From Flavobacterium succinicans (GTDB taxonomy: Bacteria > Bacteroidota > Bacteroidia > Flavobacteriales > Flavobacteriaceae): a DNA stretch of 64,000 bases. The stretch covers positions 372,001 through 436,000 of the forward strand of contig NZ_JMTM01000017.1 in assembly GCF_001662485.1 (NCBI RefSeq). The letters are read 5' to 3'. Shown piece by piece: positions 8,940 to 17,373 of this stretch; positions within the stretch are counted from its first letter, which is position 1; the number at the start of each line of letters is the position of its first letter. The notes below the pieces were generated by a model, which saw only the letters and a list, made by a program, of their open reading frames with translations, made no database searches and was not told the origin of the DNA. A program made the translations under genes and the position numbers.

Positions 8940-9156
8940 GTTGTTGGTTTTAGATTAGTGAAATTTTTTGATTAAAAGTTATTTGCAAGTCACTAAAGAT
9001 TTAATAACAGGGAATTTAATTCTTGAAGGTAAGAAATAAAAGAGCTTTAAAATTATCAACTTGTTATTATTTGGGGGTTAAAATGAGAAATGTTTAAAAT
9101 TTAATTTGCACCCCTTAAAATGTATAGGTAAAATTTCATTAAACTGATAATTCTTT

Positions 9157-9164
9157 TATATTTG
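9157..9164 (+). promoter_or_regulatory. -7 element TATATTTG for the glutamine synthetase gene
   Basis: TATATTTG matches TANNTTTG and lies 40 nt before the glnN ATG. The 295-bp divergent region 8910-9204 holds this element, the terC promoter and otherwise only AT-rich sequence. No obvious operator was seen. Confidence 0.55.
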
Positions 9165-9204
9165 CACAAAATAATAGGGGTTTAATAAATAAAAATAATC
9201 TTTT

Positions 9205-11394
9205 ATGTCTACATTACGTTTTCAAGCTTTAAGAGAAGCATCTACAAGAAAGCCAGTTAAATTTGAAGAATCAGATAGAAAATCATCTCTTTTTGGTTCA
9301 AATGTGTTTAATGATAAAGCCATGAAGCAATATTTGACTTCAGACGCTTATAAAGCAGTTAAAGGAGCTGTTTTGCACGGAACCAAAATTGATAGAAAGA
9401 TTGCTGACTATATCGCAATGGGTATGAAAGAGTGGGCTTTGTCTAAAGGCGTTACGCATTATACTCACTGGTTTCAGCCCTTAACAGGTACAACTGCTGA
9501 GAAACACGATGCTTTTTTTGAAACATCTTATGATGGAAGCGATCCAGTAGAAAAATTTGGTGGCGCACAATTGGTGCAACAAGAACCAGATGCCTCAAGT
9601 TTTCCAAATGGAGGAATTAGAAATACTTTTGAAGCAAGAGGTTATACGGCATGGGATCCTACTTCTCCAGCGTTTATTTATGGTACAACTTTATGTATCC
9701 CTACTATCTTTATTTCTTATACAGGAGAAGCTTTAGATAACAAAATTCCATTGTTAAGAGCTTTGTCAGCCATGGATGAAGCTGCTACTGAAGTATGTAA
9801 ATATTTTGATAAAAACGTAAAGAAAGTTACCGCTACTCTAGGATGGGAACAAGAATATTTCTTAATCGATAAATCTTTAGCAAATTCTCGTCCTGACTTG
9901 ATGATGACTGGTAGAACTTTATTAGGTCATACCTCTGCAAAAGGACAACAATTAGATGATCATTATTTTGGTTCTATTCCATCTCGTGCTTTAATGTATA
10001 TGAGAGATTTGGAACAAGAATGTATGCTACTAGGAATTCCTGTAAAAACACGTCATAATGAGGTAGCGCCAAACCAATTTGAGTTAGCACCTATTTTTGA
10101 AGAAACAAACTTAGCTGTAGATCATAACTGTTTGTTAATGGATGTGATGGGTAAAGTCGCAGAAAGACATGACTTAACGGTTTTGTTACACGAAAAACCA
10201 TTCAAAGGCGTAAATGGTTCAGGGAAGCATAACAACTGGTCATTAGCAACAGATACTGGGGTTAACTTGTTGAGTCCAAGTAAAACACCTATGAGCAACT
10301 TACAATTTTTAACTTTCTTTGTAAATACAATCAAAGCCGTTAATGATTATGAAGAATTATTAAGAGCTTCTATCGCTACTGCTAGTAATGATCATAGATT
10401 AGGGGCTAATGAGGCACCACCAGCAATTATTTCGGTATTTATTGGTGAGCAATTAACAAAAGTATTAGCTGAGTTAGAAGGTGTAACCGCTGGAAAATTA
10501 TCTCCTGAAGAAAAAACTGACTTAAAATTGAACGTTGTTGGCAAAATTCCAGACGTACTTTTGGATAATACGGATAGAAACAGAACTTCTCCATTTGCTT
10601 TTACTGGGAATAAGTTTGAGTTTAGAGCAGTAGGTTCTTCTGCAAACTGTTCTAATGCAATGACTACTTTGAATGCTATTGTTGCGAAGCAATTGAGAGA
10701 TTTTAAAGTGGAAGTTGATGCTTTGATCGAAGCAAAAGACATGAAAAAAGATGATGCTATTTTCAATGTATTAAGAGAATATATTAAGCAATCTAAAAAG
10801 ATTCTTTTTGAAGGAGACGGATACAGCGAAGCGTGGGCTAATGAAGCTGCAAAACGAGGGCTAAGTAATTTCAAAACTACACCTGAAGCATTAAAAGCTA
10901 GAGCGTCTAAAAAAGCATTAGATTTATTTGCTGAGTTAGGCATCATGAATCATGTTGAGGTTGAAGCTCGTTATGAAATTGAATTAGAAGAATATACTAA
11001 GAAGATTCAAATTGAAGGACGTGTATTAGGTGATATTTCTAAAAATCACGTAATACCAACGGCTATTCGTTACCAAAATACTTTAATAGAGAATGTTAAG
11101 GGATTAAAAGATATTTTTGGTTCGGATTATGAAACAGTAGCCAAAGAGCAAATTATTTTGATTAAACAAATTTCTGGTCACATTGAAGGAATCAATTCTA
11201 AAGTAGCTTTGATGACAGACGAAAGAAAAGTTGCAAATAACTTGACAGATGCTCAAGAAATGGCTGAAGCTTACTGTAATAAAGTGAAGCCTTACTTTGA
11301 AGCGATTCGTAATCACTGTGATAAACTAGAGCTATTGGTAGACAATGAATTATGGACTTTGACTAAATACAGAGAGTTATTGTTTACTAAATAA
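9205..11394 (+). CDS. glnN: Glutamine synthetase type III
   Basis: The 729-residue product is the length of the GSIII class, well above GSI or GSII. It makes glutamine from glutamate, ammonia and ATP in the cytoplasm. Visible class features are the N-terminal GSIII region (THYTHWFQPLTG), the ATP/glutamate-binding beta strands with LGWEQEYFLID, the active-site segment GVNGSGKHNNWS, and NRTSPFAFTGNKFEFRAVGS near the end of the catalytic domain. The C-terminal about 170 residues are helical, as in other GSIII. The gene stands alone between its own promoter and a strong terminator. A divergent terC lies upstream. No PII or amt gene is in the window. Confidence 0.96.
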   Translation: MSTLRFQALREASTRKPVKFEESDRKSSLFGSNVFNDKAMKQYLTSDAYKAVKGAVLHGTKIDRKIADYIAMGMKEWALSKGVTHYTHWFQPLTGTTAEKHDAFFETSYDGSDPVEKFGGAQLVQQEPDASSFPNGGIRNTFEARGYTAWDPTSPAFIYGTTLCIPTIFISYTGEALDNKIPLLRALSAMDEAATEVCKYFDKNVKKVTATLGWEQEYFLIDKSLANSRPDLMMTGRTLLGHTSAKGQQLDDHYFGSIPSRALMYMRDLEQECMLLGIPVKTRHNEVAPNQFELAPIFEETNLAVDHNCLLMDVMGKVAERHDLTVLLHEKPFKGVNGSGKHNNWSLATDTGVNLLSPSKTPMSNLQFLTFFVNTIKAVNDYEELLRASIATASNDHRLGANEAPPAIISVFIGEQLTKVLAELEGVTAGKLSPEEKTDLKLNVVGKIPDVLLDNTDRNRTSPFAFTGNKFEFRAVGSSANCSNAMTTLNAIVAKQLRDFKVEVDALIEAKDMKKDDAIFNVLREYIKQSKKILFEGDGYSEAWANEAAKRGLSNFKTTPEALKARASKKALDLFAELGIMNHVEVEARYEIELEEYTKKIQIEGRVLGDISKNHVIPTAIRYQNTLIENVKGLKDIFGSDYETVAKEQIILIKQISGHIEGINSKVALMTDERKVANNLTDAQEMAEAYCNKVKPYFEAIRNHCDKLELLVDNELWTLTKYRELLFTK

Positions 11395-11419
11395 TATACA
11401 ACTACTACTTACTTTGAAG

Positions 11420-11449
11420 AGGAACCTAATTTTAGGTTCCTTTTTTTTT
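11420..11449 (+). terminator. Intrinsic terminator of the glutamine synthetase gene
   Basis: AGGAACCTAA and TTAGGTTCCT form the stem and are followed by nine Ts. It lies 25 bp after the glnN stop. Confidence 0.9.
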
Positions 11450-11577
11450 GCGTATTTTCTTTCTAATTGTATGTATTTTTTCCTACGTAGTTTTAACTTC
11501 AAATTGCAGTTAGTCGGACTACAAACACACTTTATCGAAAAGTTGATTAATAAATTAAAATACGGCAAATTAGTTTT

Positions 11578-11607
11578 TTGATGTGTCTCTAAACCATACT
11601 ATCTTTG
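11578..11607 (+). promoter_or_regulatory. Promoter of the curli-like operon
   Basis: TTG at 11578-11580, 19 nt of spacer, and TATCTTTG at 11600-11607 fit the Bacteroidetes consensus TTG-N17-23-TANNTTTG closely. This is the best-formed promoter noticed in the window. It leaves a leader of about 130 nt before the curlin ATG at 11742. The surrounding gene-free stretch 11395-11741 also contains the glnN terminator and nothing else I can name. Confidence 0.7.
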
Positions 11608-11741
11608 GCTCAACAAATAAGCAAAGCTTGATTTATTATTAAAGATAAAGCCTGCTTATAACGAAAAAGTGAATGCCCCTAATTACTTTTTTGAAAACCT
11701 ACATGATAAGTTGTATTAATAACCAATTAAATATATTTATT

Positions 11742-12587
11742 ATGAAAAAAGTAGTTTTAAGCGTCTCAGCGATGCTAGTTTCGGTCTTTGGATTTGCACA
11801 AGCAAATACCAGTAATGTTGCTCAGTCTGGGGCAACTCAAACATCAATTGTTACTCAAAATGGAGGGGCTAACTCTTCTGATGTAGATCAATTCGGAGTT
11901 AATAACAAATCAGAAGTTTATCAAGGTGTTAAACCAAACACTTACAATGCTAAGGACAACAAGGCAGTTGTGAATCAAGATGGTACAAGCAATTCAGGTT
12001 TTATTTCTCAAAGCAACAAAAACAATGAAGCTTACCAAACTCAAACTGGAGCAAGGAATAGTGCTACTATTTGGCAAGATCAAGTGGTAGGATCTGCAAC
12101 AGCTTTAGGCGGAAATGACAAAGCTTGGCAAACTCAAACAGGAAGAGATAACAAAGCCACTATTGATCAAGGAACTACTGGTAATGATAAACCAACTGGT
12201 TCTCCATTTTCTGTTAGTCAAATTGCTGCCGCAAATGGTGTAGCTGTACCTGTAGACCCACACAATAACAATCAAGCTACACAAACACAAGTTGGGGATT
12301 TTAATACCGCTTATGCAAGCCAAGGTGGAGTAACTAATAAATCTTATCAAACACAAACTTCTCCTGGAGGTACAATAGCTGCTGATAAAAATGTTTCAAA
12401 CCATTATCAATATGGTACTTCAAATTTGGCAACGACTTTGCAAAATGGTAAAAAATTGACACAAAACAGCCTTCAAATTGGAGCTAATAACACTTCTTGG
12501 GTTTCTCAAACTGGATATGGTCACAGTAGTGTGAACTATCAAAATGGTGCCGGAAATTCAATAACTGTAACTCAAACAGGATTGTAA
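11742..12587 (+). CDS. csgA: Major curlin-like amyloid subunit (CsgA-type repeat protein)
   Basis: The product is 281 residues from the ATG at 11742. The upstream in-frame ATGs at 11673 and 11703 would add residues before an already good signal peptide (MKKVVLSVSAMLVSVFGFAQ), so they are rejected. The mature protein is made of irregular 20-25-residue curlin-like repeats rich in Gln, Asn, Gly, Ser and Thr, with recurring NxAxxxQ and QTQxG patterns (for example NEAYQTQTGARNSATIWQ). Such repeats stack as a beta-solenoid in extracellular amyloid fibres. It is almost twice the length of E. coli CsgA. It heads the operon with the csgE, csgF and csgG homologues and is followed by an internal terminator, which should make it the most abundant product. 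Confidence 0.88.
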   Translation: MKKVVLSVSAMLVSVFGFAQANTSNVAQSGATQTSIVTQNGGANSSDVDQFGVNNKSEVYQGVKPNTYNAKDNKAVVNQDGTSNSGFISQSNKNNEAYQTQTGARNSATIWQDQVVGSATALGGNDKAWQTQTGRDNKATIDQGTTGNDKPTGSPFSVSQIAAANGVAVPVDPHNNNQATQTQVGDFNTAYASQGGVTNKSYQTQTSPGGTIAADKNVSNHYQYGTSNLATTLQNGKKLTQNSLQIGANNTSWVSQTGYGHSSVNYQNGAGNSITVTQTGL

Positions 12588-12605
12588 TACCTTTAATGCA
12601 AATGA

Positions 12606-12640
12606 GATAGTCTAATGTTAATTAGACTATCTTTTTTTTT
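12606..12640 (+). terminator. Internal terminator/attenuator between major and minor curlin genes
   Basis: GATAGTCTAA and TTAGACTATC form a perfect 10-bp stem with a 6-nt loop and are followed by nine Ts. Position after the first gene of the operon suggests partial termination, giving excess major subunit over the secretion machinery. Confidence 0.88.
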
Positions 12641-12652
12641 AAATAAATAAAA

Positions 12653-13171
12653 ATGAAAACAAATTTCTTTTGTTTCTTTCTGTTATTATCCACTATTTTA
12701 TTTGGTCAAGAAAATGAAAAAAGTGGACAATTTAAAAATTATAGTTCTACACTTTTTAATTCAACCGATAATGCATTAAACGTAATTTCTGCTATGAATA
12801 CTAAAGCTAGCAACGACTTTAGGGGGACTAGTATTAATAGTGTTTTGATTCAACAAATTGGAAATAATAATCAAACATTTACAAATGTAAATGCAAAAAA
12901 TGTTGAGGTTTCTGTAAACCAAACTGGTACTGGGAATAATCTTATGATTAGCAAAGAAGCTAATTCGGTTAGACAAAATATTGCCCAACAAGGGAGGAAT
13001 AATTTTATCACGGATTATAGCTCTTTTACTTATAACGCTATTAATATGGAGATTGTTCAAAATGGAGACAATCAAAGTGTTCAAAATTATGGTACCAATT
13101 CATTATCTAAAGACATGAAGATTATTCAAACCGGGACAGGATCTTCGGTAATTATATTTAATAAAAATTAA
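12653..13171 (+). CDS. csgB: Minor curlin-like subunit (possible CsgB-type nucleator)
   Basis: The product is 172 residues with a signal peptide ending LFGQ. About five curlin-like repeats are visible (INSVLIQQIGNNNQTF, VEVSVNQTGTGNNLMI, INMEIVQNGDNQSVQN, MKIIQTGTGSSV). Repeat spacing is looser than in the major subunit. By position and length it is the candidate nucleator, the CsgB role, that anchors fibre growth at the cell surface. Assignment as CsgB rather than a second CsgA is inference. It is 2 bp upstream of the next gene. Confidence 0.75.
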   Translation: MKTNFFCFFLLLSTILFGQENEKSGQFKNYSSTLFNSTDNALNVISAMNTKASNDFRGTSINSVLIQQIGNNNQTFTNVNAKNVEVSVNQTGTGNNLMISKEANSVRQNIAQQGRNNFITDYSSFTYNAINMEIVQNGDNQSVQNYGTNSLSKDMKIIQTGTGSSVIIFNKN

Positions 13172-13173
13172 AT

Positions 13174-13590
13174 ATGCATAAGTTATATAATTGTTTTATT
13201 TATCTGTTGACTTTCTTCATTGGGTTAACTATTGCATATAGTCAGGTTCCTCAAAATGAAATAAAGGCGAAAATTGAATTAGAAACTATAGAAAGTTCAA
13301 TAAAAGTAACTGGAATGGTTGAAAATTTGACAGCTGTGACCAAAAGCGCCACGTATAAATTATCTGTAATAAAAAATAATGCAAGTACTTCTAATGAAAA
13401 TCAATCAAACAATGCCCAAGAAGGAGTATTTACATTAAATCCCAGAGAAACTCAAAAACTTTGTGTTACCCAAGTTTCAAGAGGTGAGGAAGATAATATT
13501 ATAATTTTACTGATTCTATATGATGAAAATAAACAGATTATAGGCAAGGATCGAGTGGTTATAGGTGATGAAAAAAAAAAGAGGATCTAA
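13174..13590 (+). CDS. CsgC/CsgH-like curli chaperone, probably the front half of a frameshifted CsgH-CsgE protein
   Basis: The zero-frame product is 138 residues with a signal peptide (LTFFIGLTIAYSQ). The mature part is one Ig-like beta-sandwich (IKVTGMVENLTAVTKSATYK, then GVFTLNPRETQKL) resembling CsgC/CsgH, periplasmic inhibitors of premature curlin polymerisation. It ends at a tract of ten As (13571-13580) just before a TAA. A shift of -1 there continues in frame through EDLIIPIDGFE into the CsgE-like frame, giving one 246-residue exported protein. The family assignment is by fold-like pattern and operon position, so moderate. Confidence 0.68.
   Translation: MHKLYNCFIYLLTFFIGLTIAYSQVPQNEIKAKIELETIESSIKVTGMVENLTAVTKSATYKLSVIKNNASTSNENQSNNAQEGVFTLNPRETQKLCVTQVSRGEEDNIIILLILYDENKQIIGKDRVVIGDEKKKRI
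13571..13581 (+). other. A10-G slippery tract linking the CsgH-like and CsgE frames
   Basis: Zero-frame codons are GAA AAA AAA AAG, so the canonical -1 slippery heptamer A AAA AAG is present in the right phase, as in dnaX. The tract could also allow transcriptional slippage. Shifting -1 avoids the TAA at 13588 and enters the csgE frame. One missing A in the assembly would look identical. Confidence 0.7.
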
Positions 13591-13613
13591 TAATTCCTAT
13601 TGATGGTTTTGAA

Positions 13614-13913
13614 ATGAAAGGAATAATATTAGATGATACGAAAACTAAGATAGGAAAAGATTTCTATGATAAGTATTATTATAAATATAATGATATTGGA
13701 ATAAATGCTAACAAAATAGTGACAATAGGTGAGGAATTTAGTTTTGGTAGAAACACTAAAATAATAATTACCGTAAATAATGAAGTTATTTATGAATTTT
13801 TATCCAGACCTGAAGATGATTTTATTGAAGCCGTAGCCCAAGAATCAATAGAAGCAACTTATTATTATTTAAAAGAGTTAGAATCGCAAAGCAAATATTT
13901 CACACAGTATTAA
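13614..13913 (+). CDS. csgE: CsgE-type curli secretion specificity factor (back half of the frameshifted pair)
   Basis: The 99-residue frame from the ATG at 13614 matches CsgE through GIILDDTKTKIGKDFYDKYY, a central ITVNNEVIYEFL and a helical end (AVAQESIEATYYYLKEL). CsgE caps the CsgG channel in the periplasm and delivers curlin subunits. The frame has no signal peptide, and family similarity begins a few residues before this ATG, so a stand-alone product would be cytoplasmic and slightly truncated. The likely functional form is a fusion made by -1 slippage at 13571-13581. Followed 12 bp later by csgF. Confidence 0.8.
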   Translation: MKGIILDDTKTKIGKDFYDKYYYKYNDIGINANKIVTIGEEFSFGRNTKIIITVNNEVIYEFLSRPEDDFIEAVAQESIEATYYYLKELESQSKYFTQY

Positions 13914-13925
13914 TTTTTTTGTCTT

Positions 13926-14330
13926 ATGAAATTTAATTTACTTCTCATTTTATTACTTACTACTTGTTTTTCACTTACTGCGCAAGATATGGTTTATAAG
14001 CCTAAGAATCCTGCCTTTGGAGGTGATACTTTTAATTATCAATGGTTACTTAGTTCAGCTGAAAATCAAAATAAGCATGTTGATAAATCTGTTTCTAACA
14101 AAAACAAAACAGAATTAGAACAATTTACGCAAAGTTTAAATTCCCAATTGCTTAGTCAAGTATCTAGATCACTTTTTGCACAGCAATTTGGAACAGATGG
14201 AATTTCAGTTGGTTCTTACACATTTGGGAGTTTGGCAGTAGACGTTTATCCTTCTGAAGGAGGTCTAACCGTCAGTATTTTAGATACCAAAACTGGAGAA
14301 GAAACTAAAGTGATCATCCCAAAGAAATAA
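13926..14330 (+). CDS. csgF: CsgF-type curli assembly factor
   Basis: The product is 134 residues with a signal peptide ending SLTAQ. The mature N-terminus DMVYKPKNPAFGGDTFNYQW is the CsgF signature that in E. coli inserts into the CsgG barrel as a second constriction. The rest is a helix (LEQFTQSLNSQLLSQVSRSL) and a beta region ending near the C-terminus. Length and order (E-F-G) match the family. The stop overlaps or abuts the csgG start within 2 bp, so expression is coupled. Confidence 0.93.
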   Translation: MKFNLLLILLLTTCFSLTAQDMVYKPKNPAFGGDTFNYQWLLSSAENQNKHVDKSVSNKNKTELEQFTQSLNSQLLSQVSRSLFAQQFGTDGISVGSYTFGSLAVDVYPSEGGLTVSILDTKTGEETKVIIPKK

Positions 14331-14331
14331 T

Positions 14332-15705
14332 ATGAAAAAACACATAAACCTACTTTTTATTTTGTCCTTTGTCTTGAATAGTTGCGGGGCTTATTTTAAT
14401 CAGCCAACTGGGGTTCAAAAAGCTATTATTGGAGAAAGTACTCCAGCGACTTCCTCACTAAAAAAATTACCGCTGCCTAAGGAGCAAGTTGTGGTAGGTA
14501 TTTATAAATTTAGAGACCAAACAGGACAATATAAAGACGCTGAAAATGGAACTACCTTTAGTACAGCTGTGACACAAGGCGCAACTTCTATTTTAATCAA
14601 AGCACTCGAAGATTCCAAATGGTTCGTTCCTATCGAAAGAGAAAATATAGGAAATTTACTTCAAGAAAGAAATCTGATTCGTTCAACTAGACAAGAGTAT
14701 GCCAAAAATTCCAATCCTAATGAAACACAAATTTCACCATTATTATATGCAGGAGTTTTGTTAGAAGGAGGAATAATTTCTTATGATTCAAATATCATTA
14801 CAGGAGGTTTTGGAGCTCGATATTTTGGAGCTGGAGGCTCTGTTAAATATAGACAAGATAGGGTGAGTGTATATCTTCGCATGATATCTACAGCCAATGG
14901 CAAAATCTTGAAATCTGTTTATGTTTCTAAAACGATACTCTCTCAAGCAATAGATCAAAGTTTATTTCGATATGTTAACTTCAAAAGATTATTAGAAGTT
15001 GAGACAGGATATACTACCAACGAACCCGTTAATATGGCTGTGACCGAAGCAATTGAAAAAGCAGTTGAATCTCTTGTTATTGAAGGGCTTAAAGATGATA
15101 TTTGGAAAGCTAATGCGCCTCAAAAAGTTGTAGATGATTTAGTTGCAAAATATGATGATGAAAAAGTTGCTGCAGATGATGCCTTGTTGTTTGGAAGAGA
15201 TCGAAACGAAAAAAGAGGACGTTTTGGAATTGAAGCTAGTGGAGGAGTTACCTATATGGATGGAGATTACACTGATCCCACGGTTAAACCAATGGGAAGG
15301 GGAGCACTAAAGTTTTATTTTACCCCTAACTTCTGTATTAGTGCCTCTACAAATGTGTTCAAACTTGGAAATAAGAATAAACTTGATGTGGGTTATGCAA
15401 CATTAGATGCTAATCTAGAATTTTTGATGCTTCCTTATGATGCCTTGACTCCTTATGTTTTTATTGGGACAGGTACAGGTTTCAATTCAAAATACGAAAA
15501 TATTCATGCTAAAATCCAATATGGAGGCGGATTAGAATATTTAGTAACAAATAATTTTGGAATAAAATTGTACGGAGAATACAACATGACCTTTTCAGAT
15601 AAGATTGATTACATCAGTAATGGAGTAAGGGACGATTATTATTGGCGATTTGGATTGGGCATGACCTATTATTTTCCAAAAAAACTAAAGTTAAAAAAAC
15701 GATAA
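14332..15705 (+). CDS. csgG: CsgG curli secretion pore lipoprotein with extra C-terminal beta-barrel-like domain
   Basis: The product is 457 residues against about 277 for E. coli CsgG. A lipobox (VLNSCG, Cys18) precedes the CsgG core at about 45-265: VVVGIYKFRDQTGQYK, LEDSKWFVPIEREN, NLLQERNLIRSTRQ and GARYFGAGGSVKYRQDRVSV, the last matching the membrane hairpins of the pore. From about residue 297 to the end a separate region of amphipathic beta strands (RFGIEASGGVTYMDGDY, GGLEYLVTNNFGIKLYGEY, ending with an aromatic-rich strand YYWRFGLGMTYYF) looks like an outer-membrane beta-barrel domain. That extension is absent from proteobacterial CsgG. It forms the secretion channel for the curlin subunits. 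Confidence 0.93.
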   Translation: MKKHINLLFILSFVLNSCGAYFNQPTGVQKAIIGESTPATSSLKKLPLPKEQVVVGIYKFRDQTGQYKDAENGTTFSTAVTQGATSILIKALEDSKWFVPIERENIGNLLQERNLIRSTRQEYAKNSNPNETQISPLLYAGVLLEGGIISYDSNIITGGFGARYFGAGGSVKYRQDRVSVYLRMISTANGKILKSVYVSKTILSQAIDQSLFRYVNFKRLLEVETGYTTNEPVNMAVTEAIEKAVESLVIEGLKDDIWKANAPQKVVDDLVAKYDDEKVAADDALLFGRDRNEKRGRFGIEASGGVTYMDGDYTDPTVKPMGRGALKFYFTPNFCISASTNVFKLGNKNKLDVGYATLDANLEFLMLPYDALTPYVFIGTGTGFNSKYENIHAKIQYGGGLEYLVTNNFGIKLYGEYNMTFSDKIDYISNGVRDDYYWRFGLGMTYYFPKKLKLKKR

Positions 15706-15750
15706 TTCTCATTTTTTGAAAGCAGTTAATATTAGATAATGATTAAATAA

Positions 15751-17232
15751 ATGAAAAAGATATATTTTATAGTAATAATTTGCTTTTCATTGTTTTTAGC
15801 TTGTAGCGAAGAGCAAATTGATGATGCAGGCAAGGGAACGGTAAGAGGAAGGGTAGTAGATAAAGTAAAATTTGAACCCATAGCCAATGCAAAAATTACT
15901 TCAAGTCCAACTACTAGTACTATTTTTACGGATAAGGATGGATACTTTGTCATTGATGACGTACCTACAGGAGAGTACTCTTTTCAGGCTCAGAAAGACG
16001 GGTATTTAGCAAAATTTGAGCCAACCACTGTAACCCTTAATGGAGTGAGTCAAATTGTTTTTGAATTGGATGTGTCAACCGCCAATAATAAGGCGCCAGA
16101 AATTCCGATATTAACAGCTCCCTTAGATAATGTCACCAAACAACTTACTACTACAAAATTAATTTGGACAGCAAAAGATATCGATAAAGATCCTTTGACC
16201 TATACCGTTACACTAAAAAATGCAACTTCAGATGCCGTAACTACTTTTGCCGATTTGAAAACTGCAAGTTTAGATTTGACTAATTTAAGTTATAACACCA
16301 AATATTTTTGGCAAGTTTCTGTTTCTGATGGGATTAATAAGCCAGTAAATAGCGTCACTTTTTCTTTTACAACGTTACCATTTCCAAATGTCAGGTACTT
16401 GTTTGTGAAAAAAGTAAATGCTAATAATGCGATTTTTGCTGCTGATGAAGCGGGGAATCAGTTGCAATTAACCCCTTCTGAGATGAATTGTTATCGTCCA
16501 AGAAAGAATTTACAAGCCAATAAATTAGCATTTATAAGCTCTGATGGTTCACAAAATCATATTTATACCATGAATACCGATGGTTCATCAATAAAAAAAG
16601 TTACCAATACCGTTCCTGTTGCTGGATTTAATATGGAGCATATTGGGTTCAGTTGGGATGCAACAGGCAGTCAATTGATTTACCCTAATTTTGATAAATT
16701 ATACAAAATTAATGTCGATGGTACCGGACTCACGCAGATTTATCAAACACCAAACGGGAAGTTTATTTCTGAGTGTGTCTGGAGTAATGATGGAAATTCT
16801 ATTGTACTAAAAGTTAACAACAACATCGGGTATGAGGTGGAAGTATATGTGATTTCTGCGTCTGGAGTTTCACAATATTCTGTTTTAAATGGTATTAGTG
16901 GTGCAGTAAGTGGGCTAGACATGACAGTGGACAATAGTAAGATAGTATTTACTCGTGACGTTTCAGGATTTCAAAATTTAGAATACCGCCGTTTGGATTC
17001 ACGAATTTATATTTTTAATACTGCTTCTAAAGTAATTACTGAACTCAATAGTAATAAGCCAGCAGGATTTAATGATTTGGATGTTCGTTTTTCTCCAAAC
17101 CAAGCCGAAGTTATTTATGTAAACACGTCAAATGATGGTATATCTTCAAAGAATATTCAAAAAATAAGTATGACAAACGTAGAATCAAGAGTTGTCTTGT
17201 TTTCAGGTGCTTCTATGCCTGATTGGAAATAA
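15751..17232 (+). CDS. Lipoprotein with carboxypeptidase-regulatory-like, FN3 and TolB-like propeller domains
   Basis: The product is 493 residues with a lipobox (LFLACS, Cys near 18). A CarboxypepD-reg-like domain (GRVVDKVKFEPIANAKI, then FTDKDGYFVIDDVPTGEYSF) occupies about 28-105. A fibronectin-III-like domain (residues 110-205, FWQVSVSDG) comes next. The rest is a propeller with PD40/TolB-type repeats (KLAFISSDGSQNHIYTMNTD, IGFSWDATGSQLIYP, CVWSNDGNSIVLK, VRFSPNQAEVIYV). It is 45 bp after csgG with no terminator between, so it is probably the last gene of the curli operon. Its role is unknown; a surface or periplasmic accessory of the fibre system is inferred only from position. Confidence 0.82.
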   Translation: MKKIYFIVIICFSLFLACSEEQIDDAGKGTVRGRVVDKVKFEPIANAKITSSPTTSTIFTDKDGYFVIDDVPTGEYSFQAQKDGYLAKFEPTTVTLNGVSQIVFELDVSTANNKAPEIPILTAPLDNVTKQLTTTKLIWTAKDIDKDPLTYTVTLKNATSDAVTTFADLKTASLDLTNLSYNTKYFWQVSVSDGINKPVNSVTFSFTTLPFPNVRYLFVKKVNANNAIFAADEAGNQLQLTPSEMNCYRPRKNLQANKLAFISSDGSQNHIYTMNTDGSSIKKVTNTVPVAGFNMEHIGFSWDATGSQLIYPNFDKLYKINVDGTGLTQIYQTPNGKFISECVWSNDGNSIVLKVNNNIGYEVEVYVISASGVSQYSVLNGISGAVSGLDMTVDNSKIVFTRDVSGFQNLEYRRLDSRIYIFNTASKVITELNSNKPAGFNDLDVRFSPNQAEVIYVNTSNDGISSKNIQKISMTNVESRVVLFSGASMPDWK

Positions 17233-17261
17233 ATACCACTTCATTTTTTCATTTTGTTTTT

Positions 17262-17298
17262 AAAACCGATACGATTTTAGGATCTATCGGTTTTTTTA
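17262..17298 (+). terminator. Terminator of the curli operon
   Basis: AAAACCGATA and TATCGGTTTT form the stem around a 13-nt loop, followed by Ts. It lies about 30 bp after the propeller-lipoprotein stop. Confidence 0.8.
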
Positions 17299-17340
17299 TA
17301 TCCAAGTTTGGGTTTAAACCAAGAATTTAAAAAAACTGGT

Positions 17341-17348
17341 TATCTTTG
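17341..17348 (+). promoter_or_regulatory. -7 element TATCTTTG for purM
   Basis: TATCTTTG matches TANNTTTG and ends 25 nt before the ATG at 17374. The element lies inside the longer alternative frame from 17308 and supports the later start. Confidence 0.6.
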
Positions 17349-17373
17349 CACCACATCAACACAAACTAATTTC

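Noticed and set aside
10392-10946. 184-codon minus-strand open frame inside the glutamine synthetase gene
   Set aside because: It is antisense to a highly conserved coding region, has no signal of its own and no promoter-like element; it results from codon bias of the real gene.
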